A stretch of 64,000 nucleotides of DNA, taken from IMG/VR virus record IMGVR_UViG_3300036795_000108, positions 1 to 64,000 of that record. One strand, 5' to 3'. Below are positions 48,501-55,832 of the stretch, piece by piece. A model generated the notes under the pieces. It saw only the letters and a list, made by a program, of their open reading frames with translations. It had not been told where the DNA came from and ran no database searches. The stretch is from a virus. Within the stretch, counting starts at the first letter, position 1; each line of letters begins with the position of its first letter. The position numbers and the translations under genes were made by a program.

Positions 48501-50168
48501 GGTGACCGCACCCGCGCCGATCAGCAGCGCATGCAACGCCGTCCTGTTCTGCTTGAAGAAATCGATCGTGTCATGCGCCGCGCTCGCCGCGCCCTTCAAC
48601 GCCGGGATGATGTACTTCATCAGCGCCGCGCCCGTCGTCAACGCGCCACTCGCGAACTTCAGCAGCGTCGGCGCCATCTGCTCAGAGAACTGAAACTCAA
48701 GCCCCTGGGTTTGGAGTGACAGATTCTCCTGCTGCTTCTGCAGCTTCGCCGTGGCCGCGGCCGCCGGACCGCTCATCGTCAACCCGTAGGACTGAGCCTT
48801 CTTCGCAGCGCCATCGAACTCCTTCGAGCCACCCGCCAAGATCTCCGAGAGGGAACTGTAGGACCGGCCGAACAGCGTGCTCTCAATCGTCGTCTTCTCC
48901 GTACCCGCGCGCATCTTGTCGAGCTTGTCGCTCACAGTGTCAAACAGCGCGCCGGTGTTATGCGCGTCGGCCTGAACCGTCTTCTGAGAGATGCCGAGTT
49001 CCTGATACGCCTTCGAGGCAGTCAGCGTCGAGGATGTCGACTTATCCAGCAGGTCGCTGCTGATCGTCACCGCCGCCGTGCTGCCCGTCGGCAGCCGCGA
49101 CACGCGAGACTGGACGACACCCTCCAACGACGGCAGGTTCTGCGCGCCCTTCTTGAGCTGCTGATAGGTGATCCCCAGCCGGGCGAAATCCTGCTGCGCG
49201 GACTTCGTGCCATCCAACGCCGACTTCACCCGACCGCCCAGCTTCGACAATGCCGCCTTAGAAGACGAGTCGATCGTGCCCATCGACTTGCTCGACGCCA
49301 CCCCAAGATCACGCATCGCGGTCGTCAACTGCTCCGCAGACACCCCGCGCGACTGCGCGACCGCGATCCAAGACGCAGCCTGCTTCTGATCCAAGCCCGT
49401 GATCGCCGTAAGCTGCTGAGTCTCCTCGGTCAACTGCTTAGTGCTACTCAGCGCCGCCTTGATCCCCTCCGTCGAGATGAACCCAAGCGCCGCGCCAGCG
49501 ATGCCGCTGCCCGCATAGCCGACCACGCTCCGCGCGCGACCGCCGAGCCCCGCCGCGAGGCCGCGCTCAAGACCGTGGCCCTCCTCCTCCGCCTTAGACC
49601 CACCACGGCGCCCCGTACTCGTCGCCGACAAACCCACCGCCCGGCGCAGCCGGTTCCGTGCCTCGACCTGACGGTCGATCGCCGCGACCTCGTCATCCTG
49701 CTGCTTGACGATCACCGCACCCGCCTCCTGCGCCGTGATCTTCGTCTTCTCCATGATGTCGATGATCGACTGGTAGGACACATGCTGTTTACGCAGCGCC
49801 TCGATCACCTCCAACGTCGTCTTGGAGACCTGCGCACCCATCTCCGCCTGGGCCTTGTCGACCTTCATAGCCGCCGACGTCGCCAGCCTCTCGTTCTCCT
49901 GCCACGCCGCGCTGACCCTCGCTACCGCCACGCGGGTCTTCGCCGCAGAATCCGCGACCCTCGCCTGCGACGTCGAAACCGTCGTCGCTGCCTTAGTCGC
50001 CGCCGCGCCCTGGCCAGTCAACGCCGTCGCGGTCTGCTTGACGCTGTCGCGGAACTTCTGATCCAACGCGACCGCCTGCGTCAAACCCTGATCTGAGAAC
50101 GTCAGCGCATAGTCAGCCCGGACGACCGGGCCAGCAATCCCCCCCGCGCCCGGAGCGCCGATACTCAC
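42543..50168 (-). CDS. Tape measure protein with lysozyme, NlpC/P60-like domain and C-terminal repeats
   Basis: 2541 residues, the longest gene. N-terminal 550 residues are coiled coil with a phage tail tape-measure core. Hydrophobic segments lie near 545-565 and 725-790. A tail-lysozyme domain lies near 1270-1400 (AIAGAIGNAVQESSLHPAIS, GLWQWTPGSK). An NlpC/P60-like region near 1735-1855 contains ALDCSATVSDLINVGGRG. Residues about 2155-2470 are three repeats of about 95 residues ending in AQIAESIQ-like and VAGGQxLAASYQ segments. It sets tail length and probably digests peptidoglycan during entry. GTG start overlaps the chaperone stop. Confidence 0.9.
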   Translation of the reverse strand: MSIGAPGAGGIAGPVVRADYALTFSDQGLTQAVALDQKFRDSVKQTATALTGQGAAATKAATTVSTSQARVADSAAKTRVAVARVSAAWQENERLATSAAMKVDKAQAEMGAQVSKTTLEVIEALRKQHVSYQSIIDIMEKTKITAQEAGAVIVKQQDDEVAAIDRQVEARNRLRRAVGLSATSTGRRGGSKAEEEGHGLERGLAAGLGGRARSVVGYAGSGIAGAALGFISTEGIKAALSSTKQLTEETQQLTAITGLDQKQAASWIAVAQSRGVSAEQLTTAMRDLGVASSKSMGTIDSSSKAALSKLGGRVKSALDGTKSAQQDFARLGITYQQLKKGAQNLPSLEGVVQSRVSRLPTGSTAAVTISSDLLDKSTSSTLTASKAYQELGISQKTVQADAHNTGALFDTVSDKLDKMRAGTEKTTIESTLFGRSYSSLSEILAGGSKEFDGAAKKAQSYGLTMSGPAAAATAKLQKQQENLSLQTQGLEFQFSEQMAPTLLKFASGALTTGAALMKYIIPALKGAASAAHDTIDFFKQNRTALHALLIGAGAVTGLILLSKTLRGIGSAVRGAKSDWVVIQEALKGLRTPLASVNKLFTEQPSESEKAADAMKLQTTQIEAQTAALNKLIDQYGRLDAVEGASGAEGAVAGAEGDAAALGGGPPRLRLSGESAAAKTASNLEAGTAGVMGDATDADTLARSTQTAASSDGLLGALFGAEGAASMGTTLLSGGMAAGVGGLLGNMGGGAVGGLFGQQGKSWGKAIGTGAGIGAGIGSVVPVLGTGVGAAVGAGVGAAAKGIESLLNQPSAQDKQVAGLQNQIKQAASSGNVAALQKLSKQADDVASHFTKMGQTTTTVMGRFGAVTEKGPDFSKQIGQLQAMSSAASKAAGDLQGADVSKFTQQLSQIQLPDAKGMVTDWVAQFNNSAPSLRDAAGQAMLQLSAGLEAKGKLPAGAVSSMIASMEKQFPGLHNYLRKQGEDTASDLASSFRLQSAQKNLGTAVGNLETEFPSIRVIAKKTGGGMVSDLSAAMSQLKDVMSDGTAKQKQIASTQYGQLQTLTQNYFQQMTTAVTSQQQSQTKAIQSGSLSAMQDANQNWSQYAANVSKAMSSGVISVQQGNKLLTQELNATLKAFGSTKLIGQPTVATGGGQNKATIRGIAKNFGGWVPGDPYSDSTPILAAGNEFVMTGHGQQMMEHAAPGLLGAIASQQMPHFADGGFVDRIKAPVIEASGTIVREGQAALNTETKAANRMIAQLEGMRNGKAGASILGVSVKGPVSDQIAQSLHAGGWDKVAIAGAIGNAVQESSLHPAISGGGAAGLWQWTPGSKLFSYAQQHHVPWQAIPTQASLLTADIGRVGVSEMNSQRTPSAAALWLMNNFEKPGIPAAANRVAGAEAAFAQGYRGGGFIRRFQNGGALGDAITGVKQAQQSYTHHDKTSSSSASSKPTGLEGPVLIPGSTSTYEMYWGPGYQGAKSYTFNGRTYPVVSYQAYKAQEANYEAGKTSKTKHDEAARKAKTKRQEARRSISGLTWLSVGAAIDQHGLAAQAGGAANYHAGMSFSEYLEAGANKGLRPDLSGVLGVSATQTGMRYGSDLYFRKPGGGTHYAEGYKSDIGSGVKGNKSVKVGLHPALARAIGYSAGAVQVASKSGGSGERTVSHQVPRGPGISGDAFQQAMDYAIAGSGLSTGQLLREAIQGAQLETVTKTISENARSGGVGVGVRGSTPAASKLGALRASMYREANRINGLPYVKAGGSADGRPPNAASRALDCSATVSDLINVGGRGVLPPVASPWTTSQTATYGVPGDGKYITVGTRPAGYQGQAAHTMMHFFQKYMESSYPGKGPHFDSNWSESFPIRRHPAGFRGGGFVAAGTRMANGQTQWDTGSWGKGQPGYREPSSPKLRAMGYRTGGPVRRTSGTGLLSGNRYLTGLPKQQRSQFAITPANFQMPTSTSGTQSLAAVVQSMETTIVTLGINATRQAVAQTTEQVQTALKGLAAGGKNRNIAKAMTSLSAALNSAGTISYGRLLATRQQIQSEITLLQKGKESASDKQEVDRLQQALKLTSAAMGARVGAIVMAAQNETQAVQNGQTALTNLMNRKDISAESAKGTKMLEGYADASVKTMRDVVSKLETAYKAAVKAGDKSSAKELKGQLQTAMQGLDTALGNAAQARVTALETAAQQAADTATHGATMAAGATSMLQTQLQGTAALGGRTTADQTVAGGQALAASYQQQAGAIQGQIAALTSQEATAQKVGDQPLAQQIAESIQSAQGDYQQALLSATEAIKAGVEGQAQALTDMAQHGVNMASGATSNLQQQLQGLGGAQDLTQTVAGGQQLAASYQNQASQQAGLISALQSQQQAALSVGDQTLADQIAESIQGAQGTYQQDSLEALQAIRTGVEGQAQTALDAATHASTMAATGEQTIQLQQQLANTQNTPGAEAQYADYINQTVIPALQAQLVALQNQQKAAESVGDTDLATQIAEAIGGQQNDILSAQLDAQQAIQANTQSTAENTSALSGQLGVSFESDTYTDLAGLLNGT

Positions 50169-50832
50169 AACCCAACGCCCTTCTGCAAGCTCACGCCCGC
50201 CTGCACCTTCGCGAGCGTGATCCGCAACTCGCGCTCACCCTCGACGATGCGGCCCAGTTCCTTCGCGAGCTTGGCTGTCTCCAACGGGCCCATCTCCTCA
50301 AACTCCGCGTAGCTCATCCCGCCGTAGAACGCCAGGAACGCCGCTAGGGCGTAGTGGACTCGGTCGAAGTCGTCGTCGACGGGGGCGACGTAGGGTCCTC
50401 ATTGGACAGCACGTAGTTCATCAGCCCCTCGATATCACGGGCGTCGATGTCCTCCGCGAGATGCTTGAGCAGCGCCGCCTCAACGACCGGCTGCTGATTG
50501 TCGTCGACGAGCATGATCGAAAGCTGCTTGGCCAACGACGCGTTGTTGACCTCCGCGACCTCATCCGAACCCTCGCCGGCCTCGCGGGCCAGCCGCTTGG
50601 CCTCCTCCTCCTCCACGCCGTTCTCAATCGCCTCGTCATACGCGTCCCGGTAGTCCTGGGACTCCATTCCGACCCGCCGGCCGTCCGCCGCCGCCTGACG
50701 GCTGAGTGCCCGGACCTTGCGCATCTTCGCGTTCGTCAAACGCGCCGGGTGATACGTCTGCTCTCCGAGGACGACCGGGCCGCTCTCGCGCTCTGAGGCT
50801 CGCTGGTTGGCGTCGAATCCTGTTCGTGACAT
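50165..50832 (-). CDS. Tail assembly chaperone, -1 frameshift product
   Basis: If ribosomes slip back one base at the five-C run, the first ORF joins FDRVHYALAAFLAFYGGMSY, AEFEEMGPLETAKLAKELGR and RELRITLAKVQAGVSLQKG, ending on the tape-measure start (GTGA). The added segment is a helical protein of about 65 residues with no other start that would explain the first part. This mirrors lambda gpG/gpGT, where the long form loads the tape measure. Confidence 0.75.
50344..50832 (-). CDS. Tail assembly chaperone, short form
   Basis: 162 residues. Helical: TNAKMRKVRALSRQAAADGR, QDYRDAYDEAIENGVEEEEA and LAKQLSIMLVDDNQQPVVEA, then EDIDARDIEGLMNYVLSNED. Without slipping it ends in a low-complexity STTTSTESTTP tail. 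Its place just before the tape measure is characteristic. It overlaps the upstream gene by 97 bases. Confidence 0.75.
   Translation of the reverse strand: MSRTGFDANQRASERESGPVVLGEQTYHPARLTNAKMRKVRALSRQAAADGRRVGMESQDYRDAYDEAIENGVEEEEAKRLAREAGEGSDEVAEVNNASLAKQLSIMLVDDNQQPVVEAALLKHLAEDIDARDIEGLMNYVLSNEDPTSPPSTTTSTESTTP
50381..50385 (-). promoter_or_regulatory. Programmed -1 frameshift site
   Basis: On the minus strand GCCCCCG in codons TCG-CCC-CCG. A backward slip of one base changes the Ser/Thr-rich tail to PVDDDFDRVHYA. It is the only homopolymer in the overlap. Confidence 0.65.
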
Positions 50833-51140
50833 GTGTCGCTGCTCCTATCCGCCAGATCGGCGGTATGGGTGTCCGTCGTGGAGATCACAAAGACCTCAAC
50901 GACTCGGGATCGCCCAGCTTCCCTCCTGGCCTGGGCGACGATGTCAAGGACATCCGCGGCGTAATCCGCCTCGACGTCCCCGGCGGCGATCCGCACATAG
51001 CCGATCGCGTCCTCGGCCGCGTCCTGCAGCCGATCCAGCTCAGCCAGCACCCGAACCAGCGGCCGCAGCGAAGCCAAGGCATCCTTCGCCTTGCGCTTGA
51101 CCGCGAGCCGCTTCGCCCGGATGTTCGGCCGATCCGACAT
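50736..51140 (-). CDS. Hypothetical tail-region protein
   Basis: 134 residues. The first 85 residues (AKRLAVKRKAKDALASLRPL, LAELDRLQDAAEDAIGYVR) form a basic-then-acidic helical region. The last 45 residues overlap the chaperone gene and look like shadow sequence. Position suggests an early tail factor. Start ATG at 51140. Confidence 0.5.
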   Translation of the reverse strand: MSDRPNIRAKRLAVKRKAKDALASLRPLVRVLAELDRLQDAAEDAIGYVRIAAGDVEADYAADVLDIVAQARREAGRSRVVEVFVISTTDTHTADLADRSSDTCHEQDSTPTSEPQSARAARSSSESRRITRRV

Positions 51141-51142
51141 GG

Positions 51143-51298
51143 TCAGTACCAGCGTCGACCGCCGACCGCATGGCCGACCGCGCCGAGCGCGAACAGCACC
51201 AGCCCGACCACCAGCACGATGATCCCGATCGTGAACAGCACCGCGACCTTCGGGATCAGCAGGCCCAGCACGATGAGGATGACGCCCAGAACGATCAT
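51143..51298 (-). CDS. DUF6131-like two-TM small protein (51 aa)
   Basis: MIVLGVILIVLGLLIPKVAV, TIGIIVLVVGLVLFALGAVG, HAVGGRRWY. Two membrane helices with the final GGRRxxY: the same size and ending as DUF6131 proteins of actinobacteria and their phages. It is unusual between tail genes. It could be a membrane-linked lysis or exclusion factor. Confidence 0.65.
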   Translation of the reverse strand: MIVLGVILIVLGLLIPKVAVLFTIGIIVLVVGLVLFALGAVGHAVGGRRWY

Positions 51299-51302
51299 CG
51301 CG

Positions 51303-51701
51303 TCAGAACTCGGTGCGGACCTGATGGTCGATGTTCCACGTGATCGACGGGGAGGTCCCCGCGATCGTCGCGACCCACCGGCACTTCACGCCCAGCCCGA
51401 CGAACGTCATCTGCGCCGAGCCGTCCGCGGTGATCGCCCCGAACGCCCCGTTGGGGACATCCGTCCATGTGGTGCCGTCCATCGAGTTCTGCAGCTTGAC
51501 GGTGATCGACGCGCCCGAACCCGAGATCGCGGTCACGTTGACCTGCGCGTCGAGCTGGTAGGCGTCCTCGGTCGCGAACGCCGACCCGGTGAATGTCGCC
51601 GTGCTCGTCTTCGAGGCGATGTCCGCGCCGGCCAGCTTGCGGGTCGGACGGTACCGACGATCAAGGCTCGCGCCCGCCGTCGCCCTTGATGCCACTGTCA
51701 T
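51303..51701 (-). CDS. Small structural protein, beta-rich
   Basis: 132 residues. An arm (ATAGASLDRRYRPTRKLAGA) precedes a jelly-roll-like body (DAYQLDAQVNVTAISGSGAS, ITVKLQNSMDGTTWTDVPNG). Resembles phage tail decoration proteins with sandwich fold. It follows the tube gene, so a tube ornament is likely. Confidence 0.6.
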   Translation of the reverse strand: MTVASRATAGASLDRRYRPTRKLAGADIASKTSTATFTGSAFATEDAYQLDAQVNVTAISGSGASITVKLQNSMDGTTWTDVPNGAFGAITADGSAQMTFVGLGVKCRWVATIAGTSPSITWNIDHQVRTEF

Positions 51702-51723
51702 CTGATTCTCCTTTTGACGCGAC

Positions 51724-52803
51724 CTAGATCAGTGCCGTCGAGATGCCGTTGATGGACTGGAACTGGACGTCGGCGTCGTCATACGGCGAGTAGTAGCCGC
51801 CGAAGTTCACCGCGTAGGTGATGTCGCCGTTGGCCTGCAGGTCGCCCGGGCCCGCCGAGTCTGCGGTCAACTCAACCGCGTTGATCGTGACCTGCACCGC
51901 CTCATACTGCGGCCCGGTCGAACCCGAGATCGCACCCCCGACGAAGTTGAAGGCGAACTTCTGGACCTGCGCGAAGTCCAGCGCGACGTCCTGCGCGCTG
52001 TTGACATTGCCGAACGTCAAGGTGCCCGTGATGTCAAGCTGAGCCCCGAGCTTGTACTGCGACGGGAACCACAGCTTCCGGGTCAGCGGCGACGCGCCCA
52101 ACGTCTGAGCGACGATGTTGTGCCCCGCATACCACTTCCGGGTGATGTTGTTGTTGAACGTCAGATCGACGCCCTGCAGATCCGGGATCGTCGTCGAAGA
52201 CCCATCGATATACGCCGAAGCGTCGCGCAGCAGCAGGATCTGATCGACGTCGGTGTAGGTCGGCGTCGGCATGTCCGTCGCATACGGCCCGTAGTACAGG
52301 CCCTGGATCTCCGCCGAAAGCGTCCCCTCGCTGTCCAGTGGGAAGCTCGCCGTCAGCGAGTTCACGAACCCGCCCGACATCTTCTGGTTCAGGTCGTCGC
52401 GAACGAGCTGGCAGTGCATCGACGGAAGCTGTGTCGCCCCGAAACCCAGCTCCGTGAACGAGTGGGTGTACCCGGTGTCCGCGGACCCCGTGACGGTGTC
52501 CGTTGCGCCGAGCAGCTTGCGCATCAGCTTCTCCCACACCGACCGGTACGCCGGCACGGGGATCGTCATCGTGGGGCCGGCCATCAACGGGTCGGGGGTC
52601 GCGATCGAACGCCGCCCCCGGACCTCGTTCGACTTGTCGATCCGAGTCAGGCCACGATCCAGCGACCCGCCGGTGACCGGCCAGAACACGGTCGCGTCCG
52701 GCACGGTGCCGTCCGTGAGGTTCTCGTATGAGGTCCCGCCGATGACGTCGTCCGTGATACCGAACAGGCGGCGAATTGCGGGACTCGGATAGGTGACGGG
52801 CAC
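51724..52803 (-). CDS. Major tail tube protein
   Basis: 359 residues. Starts MPVTYPSPAIRRLFGITDDV; repeated beta segments (MAGPTMTIPVPAYRSVWEKL, TGYTHSFTELGFGATQLPSM, SASFPLDSEGTLSAEIQG-like LTASFPLDSEGTLSAEIQ). These are the signature of phage tail-tube subunits of the double-barrel type. The LYYGPYATDMPTPTYTDVDQ part lies between two barrels. The place before the chaperones agrees. Forms the hollow tube. Confidence 0.8.
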   Translation of the reverse strand: MPVTYPSPAIRRLFGITDDVIGGTSYENLTDGTVPDATVFWPVTGGSLDRGLTRIDKSNEVRGRRSIATPDPLMAGPTMTIPVPAYRSVWEKLMRKLLGATDTVTGSADTGYTHSFTELGFGATQLPSMHCQLVRDDLNQKMSGGFVNSLTASFPLDSEGTLSAEIQGLYYGPYATDMPTPTYTDVDQILLLRDASAYIDGSSTTIPDLQGVDLTFNNNITRKWYAGHNIVAQTLGASPLTRKLWFPSQYKLGAQLDITGTLTFGNVNSAQDVALDFAQVQKFAFNFVGGAISGSTGPQYEAVQVTINAVELTADSAGPGDLQANGDITYAVNFGGYYSPYDDADVQFQSINGISTALI

Positions 52804-52806
52804 TGG

Positions 52807-53232
52807 CTATCGCTCCTTGGGCTTGTCGATGGGCTGCGGCAGGACGGTCGTCTCAGACGGCGGGAAGTCCTCCGCTGTCCTCGCGGTCTGATCGGCCTCC
52901 CAGAACGCCGCGTCACGCGCCGCCGCCTTGGAGGCGATCTCCTCGATCGTCGGGCCGCGAGGGAAGCCGCCCGCGGCGATGGTCAGCGCCTCCTCGTCGA
53001 TCTCCTTGACCGAACGGCAAGCGAGGCCACGCGCATCCGCGAACCGCTTCGCGGCCGCCGTGAGTTGACTGCCCGACAGCGGGTCGCCGTTGTCGTCCTG
53101 CAGCTCCGGTATCCGCTGCGCGGCCCGCTCGACGGGGATCCCGCCCTTGCCGGAGCCACCGATGACGCCGACGCCGGCCAGCTCGACGCTATACGGCGCG
53201 TCGTCATTGGTGACGAAGATGGTCGGTGACAT
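52807..53232 (-). CDS. Hypothetical structural-operon protein
   Basis: 141 residues. Small Gly-rich start (VGVIGGSGKGGIPVERAAQR), helices (LTAAAKRFADARGLACRSVK) and a Pro/Glu tail. No domain recognised. Lies between neck and tail tube genes. Confidence 0.6.
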   Translation of the reverse strand: MSPTIFVTNDDAPYSVELAGVGVIGGSGKGGIPVERAAQRIPELQDDNGDPLSGSQLTAAAKRFADARGLACRSVKEIDEEALTIAAGGFPRGPTIEEIASKAAARDAAFWEADQTARTAEDFPPSETTVLPQPIDKPKER

Positions 53233-53265
53233 GAGTGGTTGGTGCCTCCTGGGTCGATGGGTGGG

Positions 53266-53775
53266 CTACTGGACCTGCCGGTCCGAAATGAAGGTCTGGA
53301 TGAACTCGATCCCGCTCACGGTGCTCGAACCGAAGCTGTCCATGAACGAGTTCAGCGACGTGCGCATCGCCCACGTGATCGCGCCCTGGATCGCGGGGGG
53401 CTGACCGCTGCCGCTCCAGAAGTTCGCGTCCACCAAGGCCCGGTAGGCGTCCGCGTACATCTCGACCGCCGACATCAACTGGTCGCTGTCAGACGGCCCC
53501 TGCCCGATCCGCGATGAGATCACGAACGTGTCGCGCCGGCGGATCAGGTCCATCTGCTGCGACGTGCTCGGCAGCAGCGTGTTCCACAGGCACGGCGGGT
53601 CGGGCGTGTCAGGCCGCCAGCGGTACGTACGCAACGTCACGTCGCCCGGAAGGTCCGCGAGCGCCGGCAAGCCCGGCAGGAGCGCCTGGAGAGCCGTCAG
53701 ACGGTCCATGAGCGCCGTCAGCGACCCCGGGGAGCCGATCGGGACGTCGGTGATGAAGTCGATCGTGGCGCTCAC
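53266..53775 (-). CDS. Putative tail terminator or neck protein
   Basis: 169 residues. A helix rich in Leu (LTALMDRLTALQALLPGLPA) precedes a DVTLRTYRWRPDTPDPPCLW segment. RDTFVISSRIGQGPSDSDQL and a helix-strand order (VEMYADAYRALVDANFW) follow. The position between gp10-like neck protein and tube is that of a tail terminator. Based on context more than motif. Confidence 0.55.
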   Translation of the reverse strand: MSATIDFITDVPIGSPGSLTALMDRLTALQALLPGLPALADLPGDVTLRTYRWRPDTPDPPCLWNTLLPSTSQQMDLIRRRDTFVISSRIGQGPSDSDQLMSAVEMYADAYRALVDANFWSGSGQPPAIQGAITWAMRTSLNSFMDSFGSSTVSGIEFIQTFISDRQVQ

Positions 53776-54329
53776 AGCGATGTCCTGTACTCGATCTGCT
53801 GCACCTTGCGGGCCCGGCCGAGCAGGCCCTGAGCAACCTCGGGGATCTTCGCCAACTCCTGCTGCCAGCGATCCATCGTCCCGTCAACCGCGCGCTGGAC
53901 GAAATGCTGCGCCGGGGTGCCCCTGATGCTCCGCGCGAACACATACCGGGCGTTCGCGCCCGCGTTGCCCTTGCGCTGGCGACCCGCCAACGTGAAGCTC
54001 GCGTTGCCGGGCTCCGGGAAACGAAATGCCTTCGCGCGCGTCGGATAGATCCGGCTGCGTCGCGGCCCGTAGATGCCGGTCCCCTGGTCGACGTAGATGC
54101 CGTAGAAGGCCGAGGTGCCGACCTGCCCCTGGATCGTGTTGTCACCCACCGTCCGCACGATGTGCGTCATCCGGCGCCGCAGGTCACCCGTCCGCGACGG
54201 CGCGAGCGTCCGCATCGAATCCTCGACGTACTGCATCGCGGACTCCATCTGCAAGCGGGCCGCCTCAAAGTACGCGTCGCGGACCGCCTGCGGCGTCTGG
54301 TTGCTCAGGTCAAGGACGACGGACGGCAT
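53772..54329 (-). CDS. HK97 gp10-like neck protein
   Basis: 185 residues. Helix AARLQMESAMQYVEDSMRTL, then APSRTGDLRRRMTHIVRTVG, FYGIYVDQGTGIYGP and a RGTPAQHFVQRAVDG end. The APSRTGDLR...YG.YVDQGT...P.hF pattern is that of the HK97-gp10 family, which joins head and tail. ATGA overlap with the next gene. Confidence 0.75.
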   Translation of the reverse strand: MPSVVLDLSNQTPQAVRDAYFEAARLQMESAMQYVEDSMRTLAPSRTGDLRRRMTHIVRTVGDNTIQGQVGTSAFYGIYVDQGTGIYGPRRSRIYPTRAKAFRFPEPGNASFTLAGRQRKGNAGANARYVFARSIRGTPAQHFVQRAVDGTMDRWQQELAKIPEVAQGLLGRARKVQQIEYRTSL

Positions 54330-54330
54330 C

Positions 54331-55374
54331 TCAAATGAACGCGCCGTTGGGCACGATGTACGTGCTCAACGCCGCCTGGGTTGAGGAAGGCAGCGTCTTG
54401 AAGAACTGCCAGATCACGCCGTCCGCGGTGATCATCTGATCGCTGAACGCGGCGTTGCGCTCCATGTAGAGCCGGCCCGCGACCTGATAGACGGCATCGA
54501 CCACGTCCGGGGGCGGCACGAGCCATCCCCACCGACCGACGATCTGCAGGTCCTGGGTCATCCACGGCCCGTAGCCGAGCATCACCCCGAACGCCGCAGC
54601 GTCCGGCAGGAACGGGATCAACTCGATGCTGGTGACCGGCTCGGCGTCCGCGTCACCCAACCCGAACTGCCCATCCGGCCCATAGCCGCCATAGCCGAGG
54701 TCGTACTGGTTGGCCTGAAGGCGCTGGCCACGCAGGCTCAGGCCCTGAAACTGCGGCATCCGCGGATCCGGCGCCGAATCGATGACCCGCAGGTCAGGGA
54801 CGCGCACCGTCGTCTTGCCGCGCGTCGAGAACGCTTTGAGCACCGGCGGCGCCGAGTCAAACCCACAGTCGGTCACCACCACCGCAGCGGAAACCCCGAG
54901 CGCGCCCGCGTCCGTGGTGACCGCCGGCTGAACACCCACCAGCGACCCGCCGAACGTGATCGACACCGAATAGGTCGGCAGCGGGCCGCCGGACACCAGC
55001 ACCTCGCCGGCGCCCAAACCCCATGCGCCGTCCAGCGCCGTCTGGATCTCCGCTGCCGTCCAGTCCGCGTCGATCTCCGCCGTCTCACCATCAAACGTCA
55101 ACGGGAACGAGCCCGACACGGCCGCGATCGGCTGGACTGACATGATGCTGACGAGCCTGCGCTGAAAGCCCGTATCAGGGTCATCCAACGCAGGCTCGGG
55201 AGCGAAACGCCTACGGGTGAAACGCTCCACGAACCGCTCCGCCGCGCACAACTTCGACGTCAGGACGGTCAGCTTCAGCGTCGAGTTCGCCTCAACGTTG
55301 ATCTGGTCCTGCGCGATCAGCACATCCGAGAATCTCGGCTGCGCCGGCGCGGGGATATTCACGGTCACGGACAC
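54331..55374 (-). CDS. Head-tail connector with inserted beta domain
   Basis: 347 residues. Termini (LTVLTSKLCAAERFVERFTR near 36-55, and DVVDAVYQVAGRLYMERNAA near 290-310) look like the helical gp6/YqbG connector type. Between them lies an insert of about 100 residues, FPLTFDGETAEIDADWTAAE, IQTALDGAWGLGAGEVLVSG, PTYSVSITFGGSLVGVQPAV. This insert is a repeat seen in phage and bacterial surface proteins. Length is about twice a plain connector. Confidence 0.6.
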   Translation of the reverse strand: MSVTVNIPAPAQPRFSDVLIAQDQINVEANSTLKLTVLTSKLCAAERFVERFTRRRFAPEPALDDPDTGFQRRLVSIMSVQPIAAVSGSFPLTFDGETAEIDADWTAAEIQTALDGAWGLGAGEVLVSGGPLPTYSVSITFGGSLVGVQPAVTTDAGALGVSAAVVVTDCGFDSAPPVLKAFSTRGKTTVRVPDLRVIDSAPDPRMPQFQGLSLRGQRLQANQYDLGYGGYGPDGQFGLGDADAEPVTSIELIPFLPDAAAFGVMLGYGPWMTQDLQIVGRWGWLVPPPDVVDAVYQVAGRLYMERNAAFSDQMITADGVIWQFFKTLPSSTQAALSTYIVPNGAFI

Positions 55375-55399
55375 GAGCTAACCCGAACGGCGAGGACGG

Positions 55400-55798
55400 T
55401 CAGTCCTTGCTCTTGGCCGAGGACTTCGCGCGTGACGCCGCCGCCTCGACCCCTCCCTCCTCGGCGGGATTCTCCTTCGCGGCCGCCTTGGCCTTGGCGC
55501 CTGTCGCCTGCTTGGCGGACTCGTCATGCGTCGCGTCGATGTCGCGCTCCTTCTCCTCCGACATCGAATCCGCGAGCGCGCGATCCTGCGGATGGGTGAG
55601 CGGATCGCCACGCAGATCCGCGTCCGCGACCTCGACCTCGCGACGCTGCGGGTTCGGCGGACCGGTCTGCCCGACCAGATCCACCGGCTCGCCCACGCCC
55701 TCCTTGATGATCTTCTCGATCGTGACCGTGTCACCGTCGGGAATGTCGAACGGCTGGCCCTCCACGAACCGGCCCTTGCCAGTGCCCTTGAACTGCAT
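55400..55798 (-). CDS. Hypothetical protein next to capsid gene
   Basis: 132 residues. A beta N-terminus (MQFKGTGKGRFVEGQPFDIP, DGDTVTIEKIIKEGVGEPVD) leads to a long acidic/basic low-complexity tail (AKAKAAAKENPAEEGGVE). Could decorate the head or be a tail-fold adapter. The start follows AAAGGAGCATTTCTG. Confidence 0.6.
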   Translation of the reverse strand: MQFKGTGKGRFVEGQPFDIPDGDTVTIEKIIKEGVGEPVDLVGQTGPPNPQRREVEVADADLRGDPLTHPQDRALADSMSEEKERDIDATHDESAKQATGAKAKAAAKENPAEEGGVEAAASRAKSSAKSKD

Positions 55799-55832
55799 CA
55801 GAAATGCTCCTTTCGGTGCCGCTCTCTCCGGC

